A DNA stretch of 64,000 bases from the NCBI GenBank assembly GCA_033239525.1, contig BSYO01000004.1, forward strand, positions 10,516,037 through 10,580,036, read 5' to 3'. Below the pieces are notes generated by a model that worked only from the letters and a program-made list of their open reading frames with translations, ran no database searches and had not been told where the DNA came from. The number at the start of each line of letters is the position of its first letter. Within the stretch, counting starts at the first letter, position 1. A program made the position numbers and the translations under genes. Source of the stretch: Nepenthes gracilis. Lineage: Eukaryota > Streptophyta > Magnoliopsida > Caryophyllales > Nepenthaceae. This document shows positions 23,336 to 34,583 of the stretch, piece by piece.

Positions 23336-23690
23336 AGGCAAAGAAACCTACTGTCCCAACTAAAGCTATCGCGGTGACAATTCAAGATGCCGAAGCATCA
23401 CCTAATATGATTGAAGGTACTCTTCTTATCTGTGGAGTTTCAGCATCTATTCCATTTGATTTTGGATCTACGCATTCTTTTATTTTTTCAAACTTTGCAT
23501 GTCATATCATATCAACTCCAAAAATCTTAGATTATTCTATGACCATATCAACGCCTACAGGGTCATTGGTCATTACTGATATTATATATTTGGAGTACAT
23601 GGTTGGGGTGAATGGGTTGCATTTGAGGGTAGATTTGATATTGTTGGATATATGTGATTGTGACATTATTTTGGGATGGACTAGTTAGCA
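23336..23690 (+). pseudogene. Tekay-like protease region, degenerate
   Basis: An open frame follows the zinc knuckle and covers the aspartic protease. The active-site phrase at 23455-23472 reads FDFGST where the family has FDSGAT, so the catalytic DSG is DFG. The C-terminal ILGW phrase (about 23668-23680), normally ILGMDWL, is followed by a stop. Confidence 0.8.
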
Positions 23691-23899
23691 ACTTATCATG
23701 CCAGTATAGATTATTTCTTAAAATGGGTATGTTTCTTCATTCCTAGAGTAGAGTCCTTCTTCTTCTAAGACATTAGGAAGAAGGAAAAGACCGTATTAAT
23801 TTTAGCATTGCATACCGAGCATTTGATCCGAGGTAGATGTCGAGCTTATCTAGCATATGTCAGCACCATTGGAAGCCATAGTGTTCACGCAAAAAATAT

Positions 23900-25240
23900 T
23901 CTGGTTGTACATGAAATCAATGATGTATTTACAGAAGAGTTACCTGGGTTACCTCCTTGTCAAGGATTGAATTTGAAATCAAGGTCATTCCTGGTGTTAG
24001 CCCAATTTTAAAGGCAACATATTGTGTGGCGCCTGCTGAGTTGAATGAGCAAAAATTACAGTTGTAGATATTACTAAATAAGGGATCCATTAGGCAGAGT
24101 GTATCTCCATGGGGTGCACCGGTACAGTTTGTTAGGAAGGACGGGTTCTTACGGGTGTGTGTGAATTATCGTGAACTAAAGAAGATCACGATCAAAAATA
24201 AATATCCATCATTGCGCATTGATGATTTATTTAACCAACTACAAGGATCCCGAATATTTTCTAAAATTGACCTACGATCGGGATATTATCAGTTGAGAAT
24301 CAAGCAGGAGGATGTAGCCAAGACAGCTTTTCGGACGAGATATAGCCACTCTGAATTTCTCGTCATGCCGTTCATTCTTACTAATGCTCCCTGCCGCCTT
24401 TATGGATCTCATGAATTGGGTATTCTGACCATATTTGGATAGATTTATGGTGGTTTTTATTGATAATATTTTAATCTACTCCAAAAGTCATGAAGAACAT
24501 GAGACCCATCTAAGAATCGTGTTTCAGGTACTTCGTGAAGAGAAATTTTATGCTAAGTTAAAGAAATATGAGTTTTGGGTAAAGGAAGTATTTTTTAGGA
24601 CATGTTATTTCAAATTGTGGCATTGCAAAAGACCTAAAAAAGGTAGCAGTTGTCATTAACTAGAATAGACCCACATCAGTAATTGAAGTTAGGAGTTTTC
24701 TTGGTATGGCAGGGTATTATAGAAGATTTGTGAAAATTTTTCTCGAATTGCATGCCCTTGACACGATTGATTAGGAAGGAGGCCAAATTTAATTGGATTG
24801 AGGAATGTGATCATATTTTTCGAGAACTAAAAGAATGTCTAACGACTACTCTACTATTAACCATCCCTGAGGGATCCGAAGGTTTTCAGGTTTATTGCGA
24901 CGTCCCTAAAATTGGTATAGGTTGTGTATTGATACATAATGGGAAAGTAGTTACTTGCAGGTCCAGACGATTAAAACTGCATGAAAAGAATTATCTAACC
25001 CATGATCTAGAGCTAGCAGCGATTGTGTTTGCACTAAAGATTTGAAAACATTATCTTTATAGTGAGAATTTTTTTTTATATTGACCATAAAAGCTTAAAT
25101 TATTTATTTTCGTAGAAAGAATTAAATATGAAGTAAAGAAGGTGGGTCGATTTTCTGAAGGACTATAATTGTTAGATTCAATATAACCCGAAAAGACTGA
25201 TGTAGTTACTGATGCCTTAAGCCGGCGATCCACCTTCGTA
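23900..25240 (+). pseudogene. Tekay-like reverse transcriptase and RNase H, degenerate
   Basis: RT copies element RNA into cDNA and RNase H removes the [23 protein letters not shown] (24158-24217) and [16 protein letters not shown] (24256-24305) are classic gypsy RT motifs. The catalytic motif at about 24452-24466 reads FIDN instead of FIDD, so an essential Asp is lost. RNase H follows: a TRP-rich start near 24750, [20 protein letters not shown] (about 24976-25035), and a decayed tail to DALSRR (25208-25228). Frameshifts near 24400 and 24595 and many stops are present. Confidence 0.85.
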
Positions 25241-26790
25241 GTGAGGTTGCAAATAAAACATATGGAGATCTTAGATTGCTTGAAACAGTGTGATAGTCAG
25301 CGATATATCTGAGAAAATTCGATGATCTTATCATATCTGTAAATTCAGCCGGAGGTCTTGAAAGAAATTAAGGAGAAGCAAGTAAATGATTCTTTTCTTG
25401 TGAATATTATTGAGGATTTGAATAAAGACTCCAGAATTGATCTTAACATTTGTGCTGATAGAATTTTGAGGTTTAGAAACCGACTATGTGTGCCAAATGA
25501 TAAAGAGCTAGGAGAAAATTATAGAAGAAGATCATCGGTCCCGATATATGATTCATCCAGGAACAAATATGATGTATCAGGATCTGAAAAAGATATTTCG
25601 GTGGAGAAATATGAAAAGAGAGATTATGGCTTTTGTAGAAAAATGTCTTATCTGGCCAGCAATTAAAGGTGAAAGAAGGAAGCCGGCCGGGTTGTTGCAG
25701 CCGATGCCCATTCCAACTTAGAAGTGGGAATACGTTGTAATAGATTTTGTATCAGGTCTGCCAATGACTCCAAAGAAGCATGACACCATTTTGGTTATTA
25801 TTGATCGGTTGACTAAGACGGCCCATTTTTTTTGCAATTTGGACGATGTATTCTCGTGAGAAACTGGCGCAACTGTATATAAATGAGATTGTCAAATTTC
25901 ATGGTGTACCTGTGATGATTGTATCTGACCGAGATTCCAGGATTGTTTCCAATTTTTGGATAAATTTACATAGAGAATTTGGAACATAATTGAAGTTTAG
26001 TACAGCGTATTACCCCCAAACGGATAGTTAGTCAGAGCATACTATTTAAATTTTAGAAGACATGTTAAGGGCCTCGGTACTAGATATGAAAAAAAAATGT
26101 GATAATCATTTGGCCTTAACAGAATTCACGTATAATAATAGTTATCAGACTAGTATTAGTATAGCACCATTTGAAACCCTGTATAGAATGAAGTGATCGC
26201 CAATCCATTGGAAAAAAAAAATAGGAGATAAGAGACTTTGGGATCCTGAAATCATCAAAAAAGACAACAGAGAATATCAGAGTAATACACGAAAATTTAC
26301 AAGTAGCTCAAAACGGGCAGAAAAGCTACGCAAATCAAAGGAGGTCGGCATTCAAGTTTGAGGTGGGCAATTATGTATTTTTGAAAGTGTCTCCTTCAAA
26401 GGGAATCTAATTTAGGGTGAAAGGAAAATTAAAATCCCCATTTATTGATCATTTTGAAATTTTGAAAAATTAGAGAAGTGGTTTTACCAGATATCCTTGC
26501 CAACAAGTTTGATCGATGTTCACAATATGTTCCACGTATCCATGCTTCACAAATATGTCTACGATCCCACGTATATTATTGAATTTGAGCACTTGCCGAT
26601 TAATTAGGACTTATCTTATATTGAAGAGCTGGTGCAAATTTTGGACTAGAATGATCAGATACTGCGCACAAAGACTATTTCCCTAGTAAAAGTCTTATGG
26701 AAGAATCATTCCGTTAAAGAAGCAACCTAAGAGCATGAAGAGGAGATTCGAAACAAATACCCTAATCTATTTCTATAAGGTATATATGTC
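25241..26790 (+). pseudogene. Tekay-like integrase and chromodomain tail, degenerate
   Basis: Integrase core: VIDFVSGLPMTPKKHDTILV (25738-25797) and VIIDRLTKTAHF hold the first Asp; VSDRDSRIVSNFW (25924-25962) holds the second; YYPQTD followed by SEHTI (about 26008-26050) holds the catalytic Glu region. The C-terminal part reads NMFHVSMLHKYVYDPT (about 26524-26571), then VLWKNHSVKEAT and EHEEEIRNKYPNLF (26694-26775), the chromodomain-like tail that directs chromoviruses to chromatin. Stops and shifts occur at roughly 100 bp intervals. Confidence 0.85.
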
Positions 26791-26819
26791 TTATTAAATT
26801 TCGATGATGAAATTTCTAA

Positions 26820-28464
26820 AGTGGGATAGAATTGTAAATATTGGGTCACTAGAATACAGTAACTCGATCTTAATGGCAAAACGACCGAAGTTGTAAGGTA
26901 GCCAGACAAAAAGAGTTGATCGGTCATTGTTGAAAGTTGACCGACTTGCATCGTTGACCAAATAAACTTGTTGGCAAGCCAAAATGAGAAAACAAACGAG
27001 GAAGTTATAAATAGCCGAAATAGTTAATAATAACCGAGATAGCTGATAGTCGGCCGAAGTAGGAAGTAAACCGAATTTAATAGTTGACCGGCATAGACTA
27101 ATGACAAAAATAAAAAGTTGACTGGTTTATGGAATTGACCAAAATTAGCATGTCGGTCATTTTAATTAGATTTTTTAACTTCATCAGAGTAGGTAACTTA
27201 CTCTCACCTACTCTCAACAGCTCCGTTGAATCCAAAACCTTCTAAATAAGGGAAGCACTAAAATAGATAACTTACCCCTACCTACTCCCAACTACTCTGT
27301 TACCTACAAATATTGAGTATGAGAAAAAAGAGAGAGATTTTAGAGAAAAGGCACGAGGGAGAAAAAAGAGGAGATGAAGAACTTACAAGCCAATTTGAGT
27401 AAGGAAGTCTTAGTACAAGCTAAGGTAAGTGTACCCTAAGCCCTGTCTTTTCTTATCGACGCTTTTCTTGCTATCCCATTTGTATTTATTATGAAGCATT
27501 GCATGCTTTCTAGTCCTTGCATGATTTTATGAGTAAATTTGCATGATTAAAGTATGGATATTATGATTATAAATTATTCAAGTTCATCAGACAACTTACC
27601 TGAAATTCTATTAAAAAGATATGTCATCTGGAATTTTGCTGAAGATTTGAACACGTAAAGTTGAAATGGCCTTTAAAGAATGATGAACCAAGGCTAAAGA
27701 AAACAAGAACCATAATCGCTTAAGTCAAGTTAAAATCTGTAAGAAACTAAAGTAAGGATTATTTAGCAGGTAATATTCTTCGATATGCTTTAGGATGTTA
27801 CAGTGGTAATGGAGGATAACTCCATCCATAGAGTGATATATATGGTCCGCCTTACTCAGGGCGTTACAATGGAGGACAAGAGCTAAAAATATATGATCAT
27901 CCGATCCTCAGGATGTGAATAAGGAGGTATTCATGATAATACTGTCATTAGACAAACTAAGGTCATAAATTGTGTGAAGTGAATATAATCCATCATCGAT
28001 TATTCACTCCCTTAGCGAGTAGGGCCTACTAACCCTGATCCCTCAAAATGATAAAGAAATTATTCTAAAAGACAAGTTTAAATTGTTTCATGATCTTCAG
28101 CATCTTATGCCAGCAAAGTGTTAAGCATTGACCTCGACCTTTTCACTCTGTGTCCGCGGTCCACCTAATGTCCTCGAACCTTTCATTTACTTGGAAAATT
28201 TTAATTCTGAGGGCCACAGGCTTTATCCTCGGTCATTTTATGCAGTCTTCAATCATTGTATGTCCTCGAACATTTTACGCATCTTTTTTTTAACGTTCGC
28301 GGTCATTTCACATTTTTTGTCATTGCATCTACCTCTGAATTTTTATAACAACCTTGGCCACTAAATTTTCCTATGGTCCTGCATCGTTATATGATTGACA
28401 TTTTAACTGTACGTATATTTATTGATGAAGGTCATTAGAGAAAATTCCGACCCGTTTCGTCAAA
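26820..28464 (+). repeat. Polypurine tract and 3' LTR of the Tekay-like element
   Basis: AAAGTGGGATAGAAT (26818-26832) precedes the LTR, which starts TGTAAATATTGGG at 26833 and ends CCCGTTTCGTCAAA near 28464. It is the partner of 20203-22010. The part at 26890-27150 carries several TTGACC/TTGACT motifs. The equivalent of the TATA-like box (CCTACAAATATTGAGT, about 27304) is mutated. Confidence 0.8.
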
Positions 28465-28579
28465 AAACCACTTATAGTTGAGGAGTTTTCTCAATACCAA
28501 GAGGGTTGCGACCACCTCCTACATGGAGGAGAAGGTGAAAAAAACATAGCAACGCGTTTTCAGGGGAGATGTCAGAGGA

Positions 28580-29230
28580 AGGGCCGCGGACCTAAAGAGG
28601 TCACCTTTCGTGGAGGAGATCCATGCATAGCCGCTCCCTCACAAGTTCAAAATGCAGGCCCTTGACTCATATGACGGCAGTATTGATCCGATGGATCACC
28701 TAGATCACTTCGGTATGCTGCTGAGCTTCTAGGGCCTAGGCGAGGCTACCATGTGCCAATGCTTCCATTTGACACTCAAAGGCAACACTCACCTTTGGTT
28801 CTACAGCCTCGAGCCGAACTCTATCCAGACATTCGCAGAGCTTTTGCTTCCTATCCCAATTCGCTTCCAACCGAAGGGAGATGACGCAACCAAGGCACCT
28901 AGTTCGGCTTTAGTAGCGATGAGACAAGAGCCTGAAGCACTTTCTAACCCGCTTCACCACCGAGGGGCAAAGGATACCTGGTCTCACCGACCAAGTGAAG
29001 CTCAGTGCTTTCATTACCATCCAGGAGCCCGAAGATTTCTTTAAACACCTGGCCCATCAGAACCCTCAAACGTTTTGGGAGGCCGAGGCGATCGCCCAAA
29101 CTTATTTTGCGGCCGAGGAGGCAAATAAGGCAAAACTATCGGAGCACGCAAACCGGCCATTAAAGAGGCTAGCAAATGAGAAGAAGAGAAATGAGGACAT
29201 CTACCGTCCCCGAGGACCGCACAAATAGTT
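28580..29230 (+). pseudogene. Tat gag, degenerate
   Basis: The capsid core is recognisable: HKFKMQALDSYDGSIDPMDH (28641-28700), then GEATMCQCFHLTLKGNTHLW (28740-28797) and FYSLEPNSIQTFAELL, with FRFXXXEQ-type residues decayed. A frameshift near 28940 leads to LSAFITIQEPEDFFKHLAH (28998-29055) and ANEKKRNEDIYRP (29167-29206). This matches the Tat/Retrotrans_gag layout. Stops at 28733 and the frameshift disable it. Confidence 0.85.
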
Positions 29231-29369
29231 ACGAGTGGAGCCAAGTCTCCAAAAGGAGTTCTGACCGTAGAACCTGACACCCTTGACTGGCACGCATACG
29301 AACATCTCGATACAAATCCAGGACAAGAAGTTCCTAAAATCGCCAAAGGCGCCAAGGAACCCAAAGGCA

Positions 29370-30300
29370 AGGCACCAGATTGAATACTATCACTACCACC
29401 AGTCTCTCGATCACAAAATTAAAAACTGTCGAACCCCATAGAATGAGATCTTTAACCTAATCCGCCGGGGGCATTTGACATGATTCCTGCAGAACCCAAG
29501 ATAGGCTTCCGCAATAGTAGAGGAAGACGCGCAAGAGTAGGCAAGGAATCGAGTGGCGGTAGGGGTTGTCAACATGATAACAACCAAGCCAGCAAAGGGA
29601 GACGCCCCGAACTGCCCAGAGAGCACTTCCAGTAGCAAGAAGCCAAGAGTAGGGGAGTTATGACTAATATCATTAGTTTTAGTAACGATATGATGCACGT
29701 GATAACCCCTCATTCTGACCCTCTGTTGTATCTGCCATTATTTCAGACAGTAATATAGATTACCAGCTAAAATGAATTTTTATCGATAATGAAAGTTCTC
29801 GCAATTTGTTATATCTTGATACTTTCTTTAAGTTTGGATTTAAAAAGAGCCAGATACGGCCCACCGAGGGACACTTGTATGGCCTAGACAATTAACCGAT
29901 ATCAATGCAAGGAGTTGTTCAACTTGAAACGACCCTAGGGACATACCTACGCACAACCTTTTGGATGCTTGCATTCCTGGTCGTCGACTTCCCGTCTGTC
30001 TACAACGCGATCTTGGGATGACCATGCCTAATCGTTTTCAGGGCAATGACATAGATCTCGCACCTAAAGGTGAAGTTCCTAATGCCATGGGGTGTTGGAG
30101 AAGTACTATGGGATCAGGTGATGGGCCAGAAGCATTACCTGTCCCAAGTCACTCCGGCGAAGCCAACCCAACTGATTGGAGACCATGATTTTCGAGATGT
30201 GGCTACCCTCCAACTAGCTCAATCAGGGGAGTCAACGGATAGAATTTTTTTAGACCCCACCGAGCCAAAAAAAATGTGTTCGCATCAGTAGCTCCCTTTC
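29370..30300 (+). pseudogene. Tat protease region, degenerate
   Basis: Begins with the zinc-binding-like HHQSLDHKIKNCRTP followed by NEIFNLIRRGHL (about 29390-29478), typical of Tat polyproteins between gag and protease. The protease active site, expected near 29780-29830, is too decayed to read. PISMQGVVQLETTLGTYLRT (29898-29957) and FPSVYNAILG (29989-30018) are the conserved downstream motifs, followed by the LKVKF segment near 30066. Confidence 0.7.
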
Positions 30301-30409
30301 AGGACAAGTCCATGACTAGCTCATCACCTTCCTTAAGCAAGACGCTGACATCTTTGCATGGATTCCTACCGACATGTTAAGGATATAAACCGAAATAATG
30401 GTCCACAAG

Positions 30410-31680
30410 TTAGGTCTCGATCCCGGTCATTAGCCTATCCGGCAGAAGTATGGGAACCACTCGGTCGATAAGTTGATTGCCATTCGCGAAGAAATTAAAA
30501 AGCTACTCGACACGAGGTTCATCAGGGAGGTCCAGAACCCCAACTGGTTGTTGAATGTTATCCTCGTCAAGAAGAGTAATAAAAAGTGATGGACGTGCAT
30601 CGACTTCACCAATGTGAATAAGGTGTGCCCGAAGGACAGTTTCTCACTACCAATAATAGACCAGTTGACAGACTCCACCTCCAACCATGAGCTGCTAAGC
30701 TTTGTGGCTGCTCACTCGGGATACAACCAAATCAAAATAAGCCCGGAGGACCGAGACCATGCCTCTTTCATGACAGACCAGAGAATCTATTATTATAAAA
30801 TCATACCCTTTAGTCTAAAGAATGTCGGAGTTACCTATCAATAGCTGGTGAACAAGATGTTCGAAGTTCAAATCAGTCAGAACATTAAGATGTACATAGA
30901 TAACATGGTCATCAAAAGCAAAGTCACCGATAACCACGTTCGCAACCTGAGCGAGACCTTTGAGGTTCTCCAGGCACACTAGATGAAACTCAACCCTACT
31001 AAGTGCATCTTCGGGGTGACCTCCAAGAAGTTCCTGCGTTTCATAGTGTCTAGACGAGGTATTGAGGCAAACCCCGAGAAGGTAAGGGTCATCCTCGACG
31101 TAAATCCTCCTCTGACCATGAAAGAGGACCAGAAGCTTACCGGAAGGCTCGTAACCCTCTCTTGATTCCTGGCACAATTGGCAAAGAAATATTTACCATT
31201 CTTCAAGACTTTGAGGTGGACCAAAGTAACCAAGTTTTAGCGGACTACCGAATGTGAGAACGTGTTCCAGGAATCGAGTTCCAGGGGTAATTTCTAACAC
31301 GGTGTTGACCTCGGTCTTGATTTGGCAGCAGTTCGGTGTGCAACATCCTGTGTACTATGTTAGTAAGGTCCTGACCGGCACCAAGAGTCGCTACACGCAT
31401 GCCCAAAGCATCGTGCTACCCCTAGTATACTACACCCAAAAGCTGTGACAGTACTTCTAAGCGCACATGATTGTCGTCCTAATGGACCAACCCTTGAACG
31501 GGATATTACAAAAGCCAAACACCTCTAAGCGACTAGTCAAGTGGCTTATAGAGTTTGGCGAGTTTAACGTAGAGTTTCGGCAGCGACCAGCCGTGAAGGG
31601 CAATGCGCTCGCGGACTTCATAGTTGTGGCGGCTACCCGGTTCAAAACTCCCCCGACCATGCTAGAGATACGGATAAGCT
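30410..31680 (+). pseudogene. Tat reverse transcriptase and RNase H, degenerate
   Basis: RT motifs in order: IREEIKKLLDTRFIREVQNP (30482-30541), VCPKDSFSLPIIDQL (about 30626-30668), SGYNQIKISPEDRDHASFMT (30718-30777). The catalytic motif reads YIDN (30893-30904) where YIDD is expected, losing an essential Asp. MKLNPTKCIFGVTSKKFLRF (30983-31042) is the usual thumb-side phrase. RNase H follows with VYYVSKVLTGTKSRYTHAQS (31358-31417) and ends near AVKGNALADFIV (31591-31626). Frame breaks lie near 30840, 30980 and 31260. Confidence 0.88.
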
Positions 31681-31684
31681 AGAT

Positions 31685-32196
31685 TTTTTGACATGGGTCC
31701 TGAACGTAGACGGTTCATCAACACAGGCAAACAATGGAGTAGGCGTGGTTCTGCAAACCCCAAACGGGTTAGAGATCAAGTACTCCATCGCCCTTGGGTT
31801 TTCGGCCACCAATAACATCACCGGGTACGAGGCACTCATTGTTGGACACTGACTAGACAAGAAATGCTCGGCCAGATCACTTAACTTCCACAGCGACTCC
31901 GAACTGGTTGGCAATTAGATCCAATGGAGCTTTAACGCATCCAATCCACAACTCACAAAGTACCTTGCCAAAGTAAGAAGGCTGATCATGAAGTTCAATA
32001 GAGTCAAGGTAGTCCACGTCGCCAAGGAAGAGAATAGGAAGGCTGACCAATTGACAAAGGTGGCAGCGACCGGCAACCTGGAGCAATACTCCAAGGACAT
32101 GCAGGAATTCCTAGCCACTCCAAGTATCGACAACCCTAAGGGTAAGGTGCTGCAAGTAGTCGACAACGATAACTGGATGACCTCGTACCAAAAGTA
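31685..32196 (+). pseudogene. Archaeal-type RNase H of Tat element 2
   Basis: This second RNase H is the diagnostic domain of the Tat lineage. WVLNVDGSSTQANNGVGVVL (31695-31754) carries the first catalytic Asp. ATNNITGYEALIVGH (about 31806-31850) carries the Glu. NFHSDSELV (about 31884-31910) carries the next Asp, and HVAKEENRKADQLTKVAA (32018-32071) closes the domain with its last Asp. Catalytic residues look retained although stops after GH and at 31916 break the frame. Confidence 0.85.
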
Positions 32197-33420
32197 ATTG
32201 ACTAGCGGCACCCTACCTGAGAGCCCAGACAAGGAAAAATATGTGAAGAAGACAGCAGACTGGTACACCCTTGTAGACAAAAGCCTGTACTGCTGGGAAT
32301 TCTCGGTGTTGTACATCAAATGTTCGACACTAGAAGAGGCCAACTATGCACTGAGTGAGGTACACCTCAGCGTCTGCAACTTGCACATAGGTGGCAAGAA
32401 CTTAGCCTTCAAGGTAATGCGGCAAGGCTTCTTCTAGCACTCAATGAAGCACGACGCCATGGAATTTATGAAGAAGTGCAAAAGCTGCCAACTCCAAGGG
32501 AACATACCTCACCTGCCGCATGCAGAGTTGCAAGCCCTGCAGATACCTCGACGATTTACGTAATGGAGGTTTGACATTTTCGAACTTCTACCCGTGACAT
32601 TTGAACAAAGAAAATTCATTATAATAGGTATCGACTACTTCACCAAATAGGTGGATATGTCTCCACTAGCACGGATAACAAAACAGAATGTAACAGAGTT
32701 CATTCGTCAAAGTATCATTTGTTGTTTCGGGATTTCCAAGGTCATAGTGACCAACAATGTAAGCCAATTTACCGACAAATGATTCACCAAGTACTGTACA
32801 AACTTACGAATAAAGCTAGTTCACAACTCAATTACCAACCTGCAAACCAATGGGCAGATAGAGGTAACAAATCGAATGCTGCTTCATGGATTGAAGACTA
32901 ATCTAGAGGACAATGGGGGCTCTTGCATTGATGAGTTACCTTCCATCCTCTGGTCATATACGACTACCCCGAGAGAGCTGACCATCAAAATGCCCTTCAA
33001 CCTATGCTATGGAATGAAGGCAATTGTCCCGCTGGAAGTCGGTCTACCTAACCTTCGGGTTGAGAGTTTCGACGCCCTTAGTAACTCTCAGAGACATAGA
33101 GTGCACCTCGACCTACTTGAGGAGGCCCGAGATGCAGCTCACATTCGGACTAAGGTGTCCAATAGCGAATTACATGGTACTATAATAAGATGGTAAAAGT
33201 CCGCCAATTTGAAATTGGGAACCTTGTCCTATGGAGCGTAGAGGCAGTTGGCAAAATAGCCAATAGGAACAAGCTCTCTCTGAATTGGGAGGAATTGTTC
33301 CTTATCCCGATAATCCTCCAAAATACTGCGTACAAGTTACGCACCCAAAGCAGTAAGTTTGTCTCAAGGACATAGAATACCACCCATCTCAAAAAGTATC
33401 ACCAATAAGCTCTAACCAAG
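32197..33420 (+). pseudogene. Tat integrase, degenerate
   Basis: Zinc-binding region: LSEVHLSVCNLHIGGKNLAF (about 32350-32410) and CKSCQLQGN. Core: first Asp in IIGIDYFTK (about 32622-32648). The second expected Asp reads Asn in VTNNVSQF (about 32749-32772). Glu is kept in NGQIEVTNRML (about 32851-32883). PFNLCYGMKAIVPLEVGLPN (32995-33054) and HLKKYHQ near 33386 are the usual Tat C-terminal motifs. Frame changes occur near 32440, 32780 and 33195. Confidence 0.88.
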
Positions 33421-34479
33421 CCCAGGTGAGTATCACATGCATCATTCCGAATGCTTGTAGCTATACCACATTTTTTAATTAATAATATTGTTGTTTACTC
33501 ATGCATACTTGCTCATATGATTGCATGCGTGTTTGTCATTTTACCAAATCAAGTGACCCAAATTGCTCCTAAATCAGGTAGGATTTATTCAGGCATACTT
33601 TGCAACCTATTGGCGTTCGAAGAACCTCAGCCCCGAGCCGAGCGGCCCATTAAGCGGTTGAATTTTAAACCTTTGTTCAACACCAAGCAGCTCAGCGCCG
33701 GCCAAAAATCAAGCCTAGAGGCTCTTGGAGCTCCCAACTAAATAGCTTATAAAACCTTAGGGGGCTTCTACAGAGGGGTGCAATGACCTCTCCCCAACAG
33801 AGAGAACACCCTCAGTCAACAACAGTCGACGGATTAGGACTAGACGCACATGGGTAATGACGTCCTGGGACAGGACCGAGGATGACAGCCTACGAATCTA
33901 CCAAAGCTCGGCTACTGCGGCCATGAAACCTAGCTAGCCCTACCAATGCTCACCCCTAGATGTGCAACAACATCCTACTTACAGGATAGAACACCCCACA
34001 AAATGAGGCGCCGCGACATTACCTTCCTAACAGAACGAGCACCATCGAGCAGATGCACGCCAAACGAACCCGACGATGATAACTACAACGCGTAGCCAGC
34101 CAAACAAAACGAAAGCAACTCAACATGGAAGCACAAGTAATCAATCGCAAAGGTTGCAACGACCCAACTGGTTTCATTACAATAAGTTCTAGATGTACAA
34201 GCGAACATCCCTCCACAAAAAAGAGAATCTAGCGGCCTGGAAGAGTCTGGCTTGACGGCTAATCATCACCCCCATCCCCACGAAAGGGAAAAACAACTCT
34301 GACACCCGAGTGGCATTGGCATTTGTCGAATGAAACAAGGAGACCGAAAAGTCTAGGGCTACCAGTTGCACAATTCGCCAACAGAGATGAATACCATCCA
34401 AGAACTTACCCTGCAGTGCCTTCCCAAGATCCTCTATCAAAATGGAGGCTCTCAACTAACCTTCAAGCGGAGGCAATGT
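33421..34479. other. Non-coding 3' region of Tat element 2, first part
   Basis: No gene recognised on the plus strand. It follows integrase directly and has the same position as 11450-12190 in Tat element 1. It is likely the distal part of the antisense transcript or a plain 3' untranslated region. Confidence 0.5.
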
Positions 34480-34583
34480 CCACGAAGAAGAAGGTACCGC
34501 TGCTGGAGATCGTGGACTAATCCCTCAAAGGAAGTAATCTTCTCTCCGGCGGTGCGCAACTCACCCTCCACGACCTCGACCCG

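Larger units (their letters stand above)
20203..28464 (+). mobile_element. Tekay/Del-like chromovirus (Ty3-gypsy), degenerate
   Basis: The full order is visible: LTR, primer binding site, gag with zinc knuckle, protease, RT, RNase H, integrase, chromodomain-like tail, LTR. Integrase before the 3' LTR and the HVSMLHKYVYDPT tail place it with Tekay/Del chromoviruses. The 5' LTR is truncated at 20203. The right end adjoins Tat element 2, whose left part is missing, so the two were joined by insertion plus deletion or by recombination. Confidence 0.85.

Noticed and set aside
21233..28364. Similar ~75-codon frames at 21233 and 28128 as a conserved gene
   Set aside because: They are the same place in the two LTRs of one element; identity comes from LTR duplication at insertion, not from coding constraint.
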